Below, one piece after another: positions 40,976 through 51,300 of a DNA stretch of 64,000 nt. Origin of the DNA: Sediminibacterium ginsengisoli (lineage in GTDB: Bacteria > Bacteroidota > Bacteroidia > Chitinophagales > Chitinophagaceae); assembly GCF_900167075.1 (NCBI RefSeq), contig NZ_FUWH01000001.1:1-64000 (forward strand), in the 5' to 3' direction. Every line of letters starts with the position of its first letter. Position 1 is the first letter of the stretch. The notes beneath the pieces were generated by a model that saw nothing but the letters and a program-made list of their open reading frames with translations, was not told the DNA's origin and did not search any database. The position numbers were made by a program, and so were the translations under genes.

Positions 40976-41833
40976 ATGGAAAGACGTTCGGTTGATGTTG
41001 TTGTAATGAGTGACCTGCACCTGGGCACTTATGGCTGCCATGCGCAGGAGATTGTCAACTACCTGAAAAGTATTCACCCGCAGATCCTCGTTCTTAACGG
41101 TGATATCATCGATATCTGGCAGTTCAACAAACGCTATTTTCCCATCGCACATATGCAGGTGATCAAAGAGATCATGAACCTGTTGAGCAAAGGCACCCGT
41201 GTTATTTATATTACCGGTAATCACGATGAAGTGCTCAGGCGCTACAGCGATATGACCATGGGTAATTTCCAGCTCACAGACAAAGTGGTGATGGAGATCA
41301 ATGGTAAAATGACCTGGATCTTCCACGGAGATGTATTCGATGCCACCACAAAAGGTAGCGCCAAACTCCTGGCCAAACTGGGCGGTCATGGTTACGACCT
41401 GCTCATTCTCATCAACAGTTTTATCAACTGGTGTCTCAAAGCCATGGGCCGCGAGAAAATGAGCTTCAGCAAAAAAGTGAAGAACAGCGTTAAGAAAGCG
41501 GTTGCATGGATCGGTGATTTTGAACAGACCGCAGCTGAACTCGCCATCGAAAAAAAATATGATTACGTGATCTGTGGCCATATCCACCAGCCCCAGAAAA
41601 GGGAAGTGGAAACCAAGGATGGTAAAGTGGTCTACCTCAACAGCGGCGACTGGATCGAGAACCTTACGGCACTCGAATACGAACACAACGAATGGAAGAT
41701 CTATCACTACGATGAAAAACAGTTCGCTGCGGCTAAAGCACCGGTGGTAACCATGGGTAAAAAGCTGCCGGAACTGAACGTGGTAACGGACGAGGTCGCT
41801 TTATTCCTTCACTCTTTAGCAGTAAAATCATGA
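40976..41833 (+). CDS. UDP-2,3-diacylglucosamine diphosphatase-like phosphoesterase
   Basis: A 285-residue calcineurin-fold phosphoesterase. VVVMSDLHLGTYGCHAQEIV (DxH), LVLNGDIIDIWQFNKRYF (GDxxD), YITGNHDEVLR (GNHD), IFHGDVFDA and VICGHIHQPQKR (GHxH) give the metal ligands. The layout is that of LpxH-like lipid A enzymes, though the length is greater, so the exact substrate is uncertain. It overlaps the glycosyltransferase gene by four bases and is probably co-translated with it. Confidence 0.85.
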   Translation: MERRSVDVVVMSDLHLGTYGCHAQEIVNYLKSIHPQILVLNGDIIDIWQFNKRYFPIAHMQVIKEIMNLLSKGTRVIYITGNHDEVLRRYSDMTMGNFQLTDKVVMEINGKMTWIFHGDVFDATTKGSAKLLAKLGGHGYDLLILINSFINWCLKAMGREKMSFSKKVKNSVKKAVAWIGDFEQTAAELAIEKKYDYVICGHIHQPQKREVETKDGKVVYLNSGDWIENLTALEYEHNEWKIYHYDEKQFAAAKAPVVTMGKKLPELNVVTDEVALFLHSLAVKS

Positions 41834-42876
41834 AAATACTTTATTCGGTCCAGGCAACAGGCAACGGCCATATCAGCAGGGCGATGGAACTGATGCCCTA
41901 TCTTTCCCAGTATGGTAAGGTGGATGTGTTCCTGAGCGGGAGCAACAGTCACCTTCAGCCCGATCTCCCGATCGCTTATCGCAGTAAAGGACTGAGTTTA
42001 TTTTATGGTAATACCGGCGGGCTGGACTACCTCCGCATGTGGAAGGAATGCAGCCTTTCAAGGGTGTGGAAGGAGGCACGTCAGTTACCGGTTGAAAAAT
42101 ACGACCTCGTACTGAACGATTTTGAAAGCATCACATCGCTCGCCTGCCGGCTGAAAAAAGTACCGAGCATCGGATTTGGGCACCAGGCCAGTTTCAGAAG
42201 CAATGCAACACCGCGCGCTGACAAAAAAGACCTGATGGGAGAACTGGTGCTGAAACAATATGCCACTGCCACGGATTATGTAGGCCTGCATTTCAGGAAC
42301 TATGACAATTTTATTTTCTCACCGGTGATCAAGGAAGATATCCTGCAAGCGGATGCGGCAGACGACGGACATATCACCGTTTATCTTTCTCACTACAGTG
42401 ATGAAGTGGTGATGGCTGCTTTATCCCGTGTGAAGGACATGCGCTTTGAAATATTCTCCAAAAAAGTAAGCGCACCGCAGGTACACGGCAATATCACCCT
42501 CTATCCTGTAAGCAACGAGGGATTCACCAAAAGCCTGATCCGTTCGCACGGCGTGATCACAGGCGCAGGTTTTGAAACGCCAGCCGAAGCTTTATATCTT
42601 GGTAAACGCCTGCTGGTCTTACCGATACGTGGCCAGTACGAACAATTATGCAACGCAGCGGCGCTGAAAGAATTCAATGTAAAAGTGGTGGATCAGATCA
42701 CTGCATCTTTTCATTATGATGTTTTGCAATGGCTGGCGGCTATTCCTTCAAAACAACTGGAGCTTTCTCATTCAACGTATGAGATCGTGCAACAGGCGGT
42801 AAATGCGGGGCGGAAATTGCAGGCGGGACAGAAAGATATTTTATTGCAGGAAGAGGATTTGTCGCTGCTTTACTAA
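41830..42876 (+). CDS. MJ1255/VC2487-type glycosyltransferase
   Basis: A 348-residue GT-B-like glycosyltransferase. MKILYSVQATGNGHISRAME is the usual start (GxGHxxR), YDLVLNDFESITSLACRLKK the middle, and RSHGVITGAGFETPAEALYL the C-terminal nucleotide-sugar-binding block. It would transfer a sugar to lipid or another sugar. The overlap with the LpxH-like gene suggests a joint role in outer-membrane lipid or glycan synthesis. Confidence 0.83.
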   Translation: MKILYSVQATGNGHISRAMELMPYLSQYGKVDVFLSGSNSHLQPDLPIAYRSKGLSLFYGNTGGLDYLRMWKECSLSRVWKEARQLPVEKYDLVLNDFESITSLACRLKKVPSIGFGHQASFRSNATPRADKKDLMGELVLKQYATATDYVGLHFRNYDNFIFSPVIKEDILQADAADDGHITVYLSHYSDEVVMAALSRVKDMRFEIFSKKVSAPQVHGNITLYPVSNEGFTKSLIRSHGVITGAGFETPAEALYLGKRLLVLPIRGQYEQLCNAAALKEFNVKVVDQITASFHYDVLQWLAAIPSKQLELSHSTYEIVQQAVNAGRKLQAGQKDILLQEEDLSLLY

Positions 42877-42999
42877 ACATTTATATTCGATAAACTTACC
42901 TTGCCTAACTATTAATCGAGGCTGTATTTTGATATGGCAAAGTGTTAAATGTTGTAATTATAGTTCTTCATGTTGCATAGTTCTTTATTGTCTTCATCG

Positions 43000-43800
43000 T
43001 TAGAGTATTATTCCCATTAGTGCTAGGGATAGAATAGCTAAAATAATTCCAAAACAACCTTTGTTTTTTGATAAACCATAATTTTCTTCATTATCTGTGG
43101 TCGGGGGATTTTTAAACGTTTGATTTTTTTTGCTGGTCGCTATTTTAAGTGCTGCTTCAAGATAATCACAAGCTGCTTTATAAGCTATTGTATTAGTACT
43201 TCCCCCAATTACTTCGCGCCCATTAGTCTGATTTATTTTTCCAAAAAAACGAATGTCGGCACCCGAATATCGATTTATTGAGCGAATTATTTTTTCATCT
43301 TGAACAACTTCGGCTGCAAAGCCGAAAAAGATTGGTTTTTGAGGATGAATTTCAAGATTTGCTTGTCTGTCATCAGTTAACCAACGGTAGACTGAAAATA
43401 TAAAAAAGGCTGCCTTATTATTAATTGATAAGCTTTCAAAAATGAGATCATATAACGCCCGGTTGCCAATGTAGTCTGAAAAAATCAGTTTATAATGATT
43501 TGCATAGTCTATTAATTCTTGACATGGGTCAGAATCACTATCCAGTTTTTTTTGTATAATAGCACTGAGGTCTTGTTTATTTGCATTTAAAGGAATTTTA
43601 GCCCCTAAGTCAGTTGCATATTTTATTTGAGCAACACTCGGTGGCTCAGGTGGCTTTACTGATATTTCAATAGGTTCAATTAAGCCTTGGCTTATGGCGT
43701 TAAGGCTTGCTTCCTCGTCAGAAAGAGCAGAAAGCTCAATAGTTCTTCTTCTTTTTGTAGTTTGATGGATACCAGAAATAATATATCGTCTTATTTGCAT
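43000..43800 (-). CDS. Hypothetical membrane-anchored protein, 266 aa
   Basis: Starts MQIRRYIISGIHQTTKRRRT; the N-terminal ~50 residues (IELSALSDEEASLNAISQGL) recall the small N-terminal domain before GspF-like proteins, in which residues after a beta strand end in a 'GL.P..I' turn. A middle helical domain follows (SVAQIKYATDLGAKIPLNAN and KQDLSAIIQKKLDSDSDP). A C-terminal membrane segment (CFGIILAILSLALMGIIL) closes it. Family not recognised. Visibly more AT-rich than its neighbours. Confidence 0.5.
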   Translation of the reverse strand: MQIRRYIISGIHQTTKRRRTIELSALSDEEASLNAISQGLIEPIEISVKPPEPPSVAQIKYATDLGAKIPLNANKQDLSAIIQKKLDSDSDPCQELIDYANHYKLIFSDYIGNRALYDLIFESLSINNKAAFFIFSVYRWLTDDRQANLEIHPQKPIFFGFAAEVVQDEKIIRSINRYSGADIRFFGKINQTNGREVIGGSTNTIAYKAACDYLEAALKIATSKKNQTFKNPPTTDNEENYGLSKNKGCFGIILAILSLALMGIIL

Positions 43801-43828
43801 AGTATCCGTTCTTTCTGAATTACACGTG

Positions 43829-44833
43829 CTATTTTTTTCTCGCAAGAATAGAAAAATCCGAATCTTCCTTCACGATCGTATTGGTAAGTGTTCCGAGACC
43901 ATCTATTTCCATTTCCACCACATCGCCCGGCTGCAGCCATTGCTCCTGGTAAGCCGGATCGTTGAGTTTGCCGGTTCCGTTCAGTTCCAGGAAACAACCG
44001 GTGCCTACGGTTCCGCTGCCGATCACATCACCAGGGTAAATATCCACGCCATAAGCACAACGCTCCAGGATCTCTGCAAAGGTCCAGTCCATATCTGCAA
44101 GATTCCCCAGGCTCACCTGCACACCGTTCACACGACATTTCATTTCCAGGTTCCAGGCTTTGCCGGTATGTCCTTCCTTGCAGGGCACTTCAAATGGTTC
44201 CAGTTCATCCAGCGTTACCAGGCAGGGGCCGATCACGGTTGAAAAATCCTTGCCTTTGGCAGGACCAAGGTTCAGCAGCATTTCTTCCATCTGCAGTCTT
44301 CGGGCACTCATGTCGTTCATGATCATCAGTCCTGCAATGTGTTTGTCCGCATCTTCAGCCCTGATATTTCTTCCCTGTTTGCATACCACGATGGCTGCTT
44401 CCAGTTCAAAATCGAGTTTTTCAAAATGATCGGGCATGCAACGGATATCGCCGGGGCCCTGTATACTATGATTATTGGTAAAATAGAAAATAGGATACTG
44501 GTCAAATTCAGGGATCATATCTACCTTACGGTTCCTTCTTGCCGCTGCCACATGTTGTCTGAATGCATAACCATCCCGGCATGAATTAGGGAAGGGCACA
44601 GGTGCCAGTAATCGCATGGAAGCAAGTGCAACTCCACGCTGTTTGCCGATGCGGCCGTCAACGATCGCTTTATTTACTTCCTGTGCGATGGGGAACATAT
44701 CGTCCCAGTAATGCAGGAACATATTCATGCTGTTAGGCAGTTCCGGGTGAACCAGGTCGCAGTCGAATAAATAATCATCGTGCAGGAAAGCCAGCTGGTC
44801 ACGGCCTTCGTTCATATAACTGACAAGCTTCAT
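43829..44833 (-). CDS. Fumarylacetoacetate hydrolase family protein
   Basis: A 334-residue hydrolase. NNHSIQGPGDIRCMPDHF, KLDFELEAAIVVCKQG (metal-binding Asp-x-Glu and Glu), IMNDMSARRLQMEEM, DFSTVIGPCLVTLDEL and VIGSGTVGTGCFLELNGT are the FAH blocks. The family cleaves C-C bonds in diketo or hydroxy acids; the substrate here is unknown. Start at 44833 (MKLVSYMNEG) is preferred over upstream alternatives. Confidence 0.9.
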   Translation of the reverse strand: MKLVSYMNEGRDQLAFLHDDYLFDCDLVHPELPNSMNMFLHYWDDMFPIAQEVNKAIVDGRIGKQRGVALASMRLLAPVPFPNSCRDGYAFRQHVAAARRNRKVDMIPEFDQYPIFYFTNNHSIQGPGDIRCMPDHFEKLDFELEAAIVVCKQGRNIRAEDADKHIAGLMIMNDMSARRLQMEEMLLNLGPAKGKDFSTVIGPCLVTLDELEPFEVPCKEGHTGKAWNLEMKCRVNGVQVSLGNLADMDWTFAEILERCAYGVDIYPGDVIGSGTVGTGCFLELNGTGKLNDPAYQEQWLQPGDVVEMEIDGLGTLTNTIVKEDSDFSILARKK

Positions 44834-44926
44834 TTGAATGGATGTTTGGGGGCGAAAATAACATAAAAACATGAGGCGGATAGTTTTGCCTCATCCACTA
44901 TCTTTAGCAACCCTAACAATTACGCC

Positions 44927-47491
44927 ATGAAATATGCTCTCCGTTTACTGCCCTGCGTTGTTGCGCTGGCCATCGTTCTTGCTTTCCGTTCAGGTAATGA
45001 AACAGCTTCTTCCTGGATTCGGATCAACCAGCTGGGTTATACTACCCAGGGTATCAAAGCTGCTGTATGGTGCAGCAAGCAGACCGCGCCGATCGATGTG
45101 TTTGAACTGGTAGACGCATCAACTAAACAGGTTGCCTATAAAGGCAGTGCCGGACGCGCATTCGGTGCGTATGGTCCGTTCCTGCAGAGCCACAGGCTTG
45201 ATTTTTCTTCATTTGTTAAACCGGGCCGCTATTTCCTGAGAGCCGGCAAAGCGGAATCGCCTGAATTTACTATCGGTGATGATGTATATAAAGGCTCCGC
45301 CGATTTCTGCCTGCGCTATATGCGCCAGCAGCGCAGCGGTTACAATCCGTTCCTGAAAGACAGCTGTCATACACGCGATGGTTATACTTTATACGGCCCC
45401 ATGAAAGACAGTACTTACGTAGACGCAACCGGTGGCTGGCACGATGCGAGCGATTACCTCCAGTATACAACAACATCTGCCAATGCAACTTACCATCTCC
45501 TCGCGGCATACAGGGATTTCCCGGGTGTGTTCGGCGATACAAAGACATGGAACGGACTGGATGGAAAGAACGGTGTGGCAGATGTGCTGGATGAAGCGAA
45601 ATGGGGGCTCGACTGGCTGAATAAAATGAACCCGAAAGAAGGCTGGATGTTCAACCAGCTGGGTGATGACAGGGATCATAAAATGATGCGGATCCCTAAA
45701 GAAGACACCAATTACTATGGCCGCGGGATCGAACGCCCGCTGTATTTCGTAACCGGCAAACCGCAGGTAAGGGGTAAATTCATGAACGCAACAACAGGTG
45801 TGGCTTCTACTGCAGGAAAATTCGCCAGTTCATTTGCACTGGCCGCAGAACTCTATGCTAAAAAAGATCCTGCCTATGCTAAAATGCTGCTTACAAAAGC
45901 AGATGCCGCGCTGAAAGCGGGAATAGAAAAACCGGGCGTTGCGCAAACTGCATCGGTATTGTCGCCCTATATCTATGCAGAAGACAACTGGCAGGATGAT
46001 ATGGAACTGGGTGCAGCAGCGATGGCTTCGGCAGGTAAAACACTGGGTATAAAACAAAATTTTAACAGCGGGCAACTTACCGGCATGGCATACAATTATG
46101 CGCAGCAGGAACCTTTAACCCCCTGGCTGGGTACAGATACCGCGAAGCATTACCAGTGGTATCCGTTTGTAAATGTCGGCCATTACGAACTCGCCAGGCA
46201 GCTGAAAGGCAAACAGAGAGATACCGTGATCGCGTATTATAAAACCGGGATCGAGAAAGTGTGGGCGAAAGCAACTACCAACGCATTTTACCGCGCCATT
46301 CCTTTTATCTGGTGCAGCAATAATCTTACTGTTTCTTTCGCTACGCAATGTTTCTGGTACCGCGAACTGACCGGTGATACACGTTACACCGCACTGGAGC
46401 AGGCCAATATCGACTGGCTTTTCGGCTGTAATCCATGGGGAACCAGCATGGTGTACGGCCTGCCTTCATGGGGCGATACTCCTGTTGATCCGCATTCTGC
46501 ATTTACGCATCTGAAACAATATCCGATAGATGGCGGCCTGGTAGACGGTCCTGTTTACACTGCCATTTACAACGGGCTGATCGGAATCAGGCTCACACGT
46601 GAAGACAGCTATGCGCCTTTCCAGAGCGACCTGGCAGTGTATCATGATGACTACGGTGATTACAGTACCAATGAACCTACCATGGATGGCACGGCTTCGC
46701 TTATTTACCTGCTGGCAGCAAAAGAAGCGGATGCGAAAAAGAAACAGGCATTGAAACCGGCGGCTACGGCACCATTGAATACGAATATGGTCCGTTCACA
46801 CGGCGCGGTGATCCGGGGCGATTCTACACGCAGAGAAATTGCACTGGTATTTACGGGTGATGAATTCGGGGATGGCTTGTCAACGATCATCAATACCATG
46901 AATAAACAGGCAGTTAAAGGTTCCTTCTTCCTGACAGGCCGTTTTTACAATACATCTTCTTTCCGCGAGCCGATAAGGCAATTGTACCGTGAAGGACATT
47001 ATATGGGGCCGCATTCCAACGATCACCTGTTGTACTGCGACTGGACCAAACGCGACAGCCTGCTCATTACCAGGAGCACTTATATTCATGATCTCAATAA
47101 AAACCTGGATGCCATGCGTGCTGCAGGAATACCGGATGCATCTTACCGTTATTTCATACCGCCATACGAATGGTGGAATGATGCTGTGGCAAAATGGAGC
47201 AATGAGAGCGGCATCCGCCTGTTCTGCTTTACACCGGGCACAACCAGTAATGCAGATTATACCTATCCGGAAATGGGCAACAGTTACAAAAGCTCGGAAA
47301 CGATCCTTAATAATATCAAACGCATCAATGAAACAAGGCCCGGCAAGCTGAATGGCATGGTGCTGCTGATCCACGCAGGAACAGATCCGCGGCGCACAGA
47401 TAAATTATACAACAAACTGGATGAACTGATCAGCTACCTGAAAAAGAACGGGTATAGTTTTAAAACGATCGACAAACTGATCGGCGAATAA
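44927..47491 (+). CDS. GH9 glycoside hydrolase fused to polysaccharide deacetylase
   Basis: An 854-residue secreted enzyme. Signal peptide MKYALRLLPCVVALAIVLAF, an N-terminal Ig-like (CelD_N) domain (SSWIRINQLGYTTQGIKAAV), then a GH9 (alpha/alpha)6 domain with GGWHDASDYLQYT (catalytic Asp pair) and NEPTMDGTASLIY (catalytic Glu). From about residue 638 a NodB/CE4 deacetylase follows: IALVFTGDEFGDGL (Asp-Asp), PHSNDHLLY (HSxxH) and RYFIPPYEWWN. The pair would cleave beta-glucan-type chains and remove acetyl groups. This fusion order is unusual. Confidence 0.9.
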   Translation: MKYALRLLPCVVALAIVLAFRSGNETASSWIRINQLGYTTQGIKAAVWCSKQTAPIDVFELVDASTKQVAYKGSAGRAFGAYGPFLQSHRLDFSSFVKPGRYFLRAGKAESPEFTIGDDVYKGSADFCLRYMRQQRSGYNPFLKDSCHTRDGYTLYGPMKDSTYVDATGGWHDASDYLQYTTTSANATYHLLAAYRDFPGVFGDTKTWNGLDGKNGVADVLDEAKWGLDWLNKMNPKEGWMFNQLGDDRDHKMMRIPKEDTNYYGRGIERPLYFVTGKPQVRGKFMNATTGVASTAGKFASSFALAAELYAKKDPAYAKMLLTKADAALKAGIEKPGVAQTASVLSPYIYAEDNWQDDMELGAAAMASAGKTLGIKQNFNSGQLTGMAYNYAQQEPLTPWLGTDTAKHYQWYPFVNVGHYELARQLKGKQRDTVIAYYKTGIEKVWAKATTNAFYRAIPFIWCSNNLTVSFATQCFWYRELTGDTRYTALEQANIDWLFGCNPWGTSMVYGLPSWGDTPVDPHSAFTHLKQYPIDGGLVDGPVYTAIYNGLIGIRLTREDSYAPFQSDLAVYHDDYGDYSTNEPTMDGTASLIYLLAAKEADAKKKQALKPAATAPLNTNMVRSHGAVIRGDSTRREIALVFTGDEFGDGLSTIINTMNKQAVKGSFFLTGRFYNTSSFREPIRQLYREGHYMGPHSNDHLLYCDWTKRDSLLITRSTYIHDLNKNLDAMRAAGIPDASYRYFIPPYEWWNDAVAKWSNESGIRLFCFTPGTTSNADYTYPEMGNSYKSSETILNNIKRINETRPGKLNGMVLLIHAGTDPRRTDKLYNKLDELISYLKKNGYSFKTIDKLIGE

Positions 47492-47493
47492 TA

Positions 47494-47772
47494 TCACCAG
47501 CGGTCTTCTTCGGGAATGTCATTTTCATTTTTGCGGAAGGCCGCCCTGGATTGCAGTTTCTGCTGCTGCCTTTCGATGATGAGTGCGGCAATGATGCGGC
47601 CTGCATCTTCGCTTGGATGCTGGGCAAGCATGTCCTTCAGCTTGTGCTCGCTTACATCGAGCCGGTACAGGAGATTGAGCAATGCGGGAAAATCAGATGT
47701 TACCAGGTTGTTTACGTATTCGACAAGCGCTTTCGCATCCAGGTTTTCCCAGGGTTGTATTTCTGCAGGCAT
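47494..47772 (-). CDS. Hypothetical protein, 92 aa
   Basis: A small, helical, acidic cytoplasmic protein (ENLDAKALVEYVNNLVTSDF, LLNLLYRLDVSEHKLKDMLA, IIAALIIERQQQKLQSRAAF). MPAEIQPW at 47772 is the best ATG. Probably conserved in related bacteria; function unknown. Convergent with the GH9 gene, two bases apart. Confidence 0.65.
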   Translation of the reverse strand: MPAEIQPWENLDAKALVEYVNNLVTSDFPALLNLLYRLDVSEHKLKDMLAQHPSEDAGRIIAALIIERQQQKLQSRAAFRKNENDIPEEDRW

Positions 47773-47799
47773 ATGCAAAATTAAAGGCTGTAATGCCAA

Positions 47800-48261
47800 T
47801 CACTGAAATATCGTTTCCGTGATTTTACGGCGGTATTCGAAAATATGCTGCAGCCTGCGTTTAACGAAAAGGCTATTGGCTATATCGCCCAGGAAGGAAA
47901 AAGGGATGCGGTAATGAACAATATCCGTCATCTCAACACCCTGGGGTACTTCCCTGAAATGATGCTGGTGATGCCAGAGGCTGTAAGGGCCGTAGCGTTG
48001 CTCGTCCACAAAATATTCCAGTTCTTTTACATGTGTGATCTCGGTCATCCAGTAAAAGCTGATCCCCGCTACCGGACTTACCTTGTACTCGATCAGCTGG
48101 CCGGGATAGATATGGTTTCCATGATAAAGGCTGATCACCCGGAAACCCAGGTCGGGTGGTGTAATGCGCGCCAGGTTAGCCGGATCGCTGAAGAACTGCC
48201 AGGCAACGGCGGGGGTTACCGGCAGGATCTGCACCTGCTTGAAGGAATAGGTCCGGGACAT
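47800..48261 (-). CDS. SRPBCC (START-like) family protein
   Basis: A 153-residue protein. SFKQVQILPVTPAVAWQFFS, DPANLARITPPDLGFRVI and TDIVHYRIPFSFLGDIANSL are the standard SRPBCC/polyketide-cyclase blocks, a helix-grip fold that binds a hydrophobic ligand. Substrate unknown. Start MSRTYSFKQ at 48261 is preferred over an ATG 45 bases upstream. Confidence 0.82.
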   Translation of the reverse strand: MSRTYSFKQVQILPVTPAVAWQFFSDPANLARITPPDLGFRVISLYHGNHIYPGQLIEYKVSPVAGISFYWMTEITHVKELEYFVDEQRYGPYSLWHHQHHFREVPQGVEMTDIVHYRIPFSFLGDIANSLFVKRRLQHIFEYRRKITETIFQ

Positions 48262-48354
48262 ATAACTGCTTTCCTTAAATAACAATATTCGCACCAAAAA
48301 GTTCATGCGGTTAACCGTATCGCAGGTACTGGCCCGGATGATTATCTTTACAAT

Positions 48355-51300
48355 ATGTCAGCAACAGCACAACAGGCAGAGCAATTCCGGAAAATCTATG
48401 AGTCACTGAACGAACAGCAGCGAAAGGCCGTAGATACGATAGAAGGGCCGGTGATGGTGATCGCAGGTCCCGGTACGGGTAAAACCCAGATCCTGGGTGC
48501 ACGCATCGGCCGGATCCTGATGGATACGGATGCTTTACCGTCCAATATTCTCTGCCTTACCTATACCGATGCCGGTGTGGTTGCCATGCGCAAAAGATTA
48601 CAGGGGTTTATTGGCCCCGATGCGTATAAAGTGAATATCTATACGTTCCATGCTTTCTGCAACGATATCATCCAGGAAAATCTTTCCCTGTTTGAAAAAA
48701 CATCGCTGGATGCCATATCTGAACTGGAAAGCATAGAACTGTTTAAAAACCTGATCGACAGTTTTCCTAAAAATCACCCGCTCAAACGTTACCGCGGAGA
48801 TGTGTATTTCGAGATCAGTAACCTGCGCTCTTTATTCAGCACCATGAAAAGGGAGGGCTGGACGCCGGAACAGATCAATACGGCAATCGATACTTACCTG
48901 GCCGAACTGCCCACCAGAGACGAATTCATTTATAAAAAAGCCTACAGGCAATTCAAGGCCGGCGACCTGAAGCAAAACAAAATAGCAGAAGAAACAGAGC
49001 GCATGGAAAAACTGCGTGCTGCAGTGAATGAGTTCAACCGATTCCAGGAGCTGATGCGCAAACGGAACCGCTACGATTTCGATGACATGATCAACTGGGT
49101 GATCCGCGCGTTCAGCGAAGACCCCTATCTCTTGTCAAAGTACCAGGAACAATTCCAGTATATCCTTGTTGATGAATACCAGGATACAAGCGGAACACAG
49201 AACCGGCTGGTAGAACTGCTGATCAGCTTCTGGGACAAGCCGAACATTTTTGTAGTGGGCGATGATGACCAGAGTATCTATCGTTTCCAGGGAGCCAACG
49301 TAGAGAATATGCTCGATTTTGCACACCGTTACCAGCAGGACCTGATGACCGTAGTGCTCACCAATAATTACCGTTCCATACAACCGATACTGGATGTGTC
49401 GAAAAGCCTGATCGACCGTAATAATGAACGCCTGGTAAACAAGATACCGGGTTTGTCAAAGGCATTATTGTCATCCAATACGGGCATCAATCAACTCACA
49501 CATCCGCCGCTGATACAGGAATATAGCACCATGCGCCAGGAAATGATCGGCATTACTCTGGCCGCAGAACGCCTGCTGCAGCAGGGCATAGCGCCGGGAA
49601 AGATCGGTGTGATCTATAAGGAAAATAAATACGGTGAAGAACTGACGCGTTATTTCAAACAGAAAAATATTCCCGTTTACAGCAAGCGCAGCCTGAATCT
49701 TTTCGACCTGCCGATGGCGCAGAAGCTTATCCTGCTTTTCAAATACCTGGCAGCCGAGCACGATATCCCGTATGGCGGTGATGAAATGCTGTTTGAGATA
49801 CTTCATTTCAACTGGTTTGGTATTGCGCCGATAGAAATAGCCAAACTCAGCGTGGAAGTTGCCGATAAAAAATTCGGTGAAGGGAAAACCTCGATCCGCA
49901 GACTGCTTTATGAAAAAGCGAACAGGCCGCCGGCAGACCTTTTCAGCACCGGTCCGGCGACCGGTCTCAAAGAAGCCAGCGCAGCACTCGAAAAATTAAT
50001 AGCTGATGTGCCGAATGTAACCCTGCAGCACCTGTTCGAAAATATCATCCGCGAAGCAGGAGTGCTTCGTTATGTAATGCAGCAACCTGATAAACACTGG
50101 CAGTTGCAGGTCCTGACAGCTTTCTTCGATTTTATCAAAGATGAAACACACCGTAATCCCTTACTCACATTAGAACAACTGGTGAACATCATCATGCTGA
50201 TGGAAAAAGAAGACATACGCCTGCCCCTGGTGCAGGTAAGCGGTATGGATACGGGTGTGAACCTGATGACTGCCCATGGTTCCAAGGGACTGGAGTTTGA
50301 ATATGTGTTCATCGCCGGCTGTAATGCTGCCAGCTGGGAGAAAAAACGTAAACCGGGCGGAGGCTATTCACTGCCGGATACCATGTTCTCATCACAGCCG
50401 GCACAGAAAGACGATGAGGAGTTGCGCCGGCTTTTCTATGTAGCACTGACAAGGGCAGAGCAACACCTCTATATATCTTACAGCCGTTTCCGCGCAGACG
50501 GGAAAGAGCTGGAGCCGTCTATGTTCCTGGCCGAACTTCGCGAAGCGTATCATATGCCGGTTGAAAAGATCATCATCGATACGGAAACGGAAGCGCTCTT
50601 TGCCATGCTGGAGCTGACGGCCTCACTTGCACCGGAAATCGACCATGCAGAAGAAGAATTCGTTACCCGCCTGCTGGATAAGTTTGTGATGAACGTAACT
50701 GCGCTGAACAACTACCTGAAATGCCCGCTGCAGTTTTATTTCCAGAGCCTGGTGCGTGTGCCTTCTGGTAAATCGGAAGCCACGGAATTCGGTTCGGCCA
50801 TCCATGATGCCTTGCAGAAACTGTTCGAGAAAATGCGCGAACGCGATGCATTCCCGCCGGCAGAAGAACTCATCAGCGATTTTGAGTGGTATATGCACAG
50901 GCACCGTGAAAGCTTTACCCGCGAACAGTTCGACAGGCGGATAGAATACGGACATGATGTACTCCGCAATTATTACGATACCTATGTAAACACCTGGAAC
51001 CGCATTGTAGTGGTAGAACGTTCTATCCGTAATGTAGTGGTGAACGGCGTTCCGCTGAAGGGTAAGCTCGACAAGCTGGAATTCAACGGCAAAGAAGTGA
51101 ATGTTGTGGATTACAAGACCGGCGATCCCGATAAAGCAAAAGACAAACTGAAACCACCGCACGATAAAAATCCGGATGGCGGCGATTACTGGCGCCAGGC
51201 TGTATTTTATAAACTGCTGATCGATCATTACGACCAGAAAGACTGGCGAGTGGTCAGCACCGAGTTCGATTTTATTGAACCCGACAATAAAAAGCAGTAC

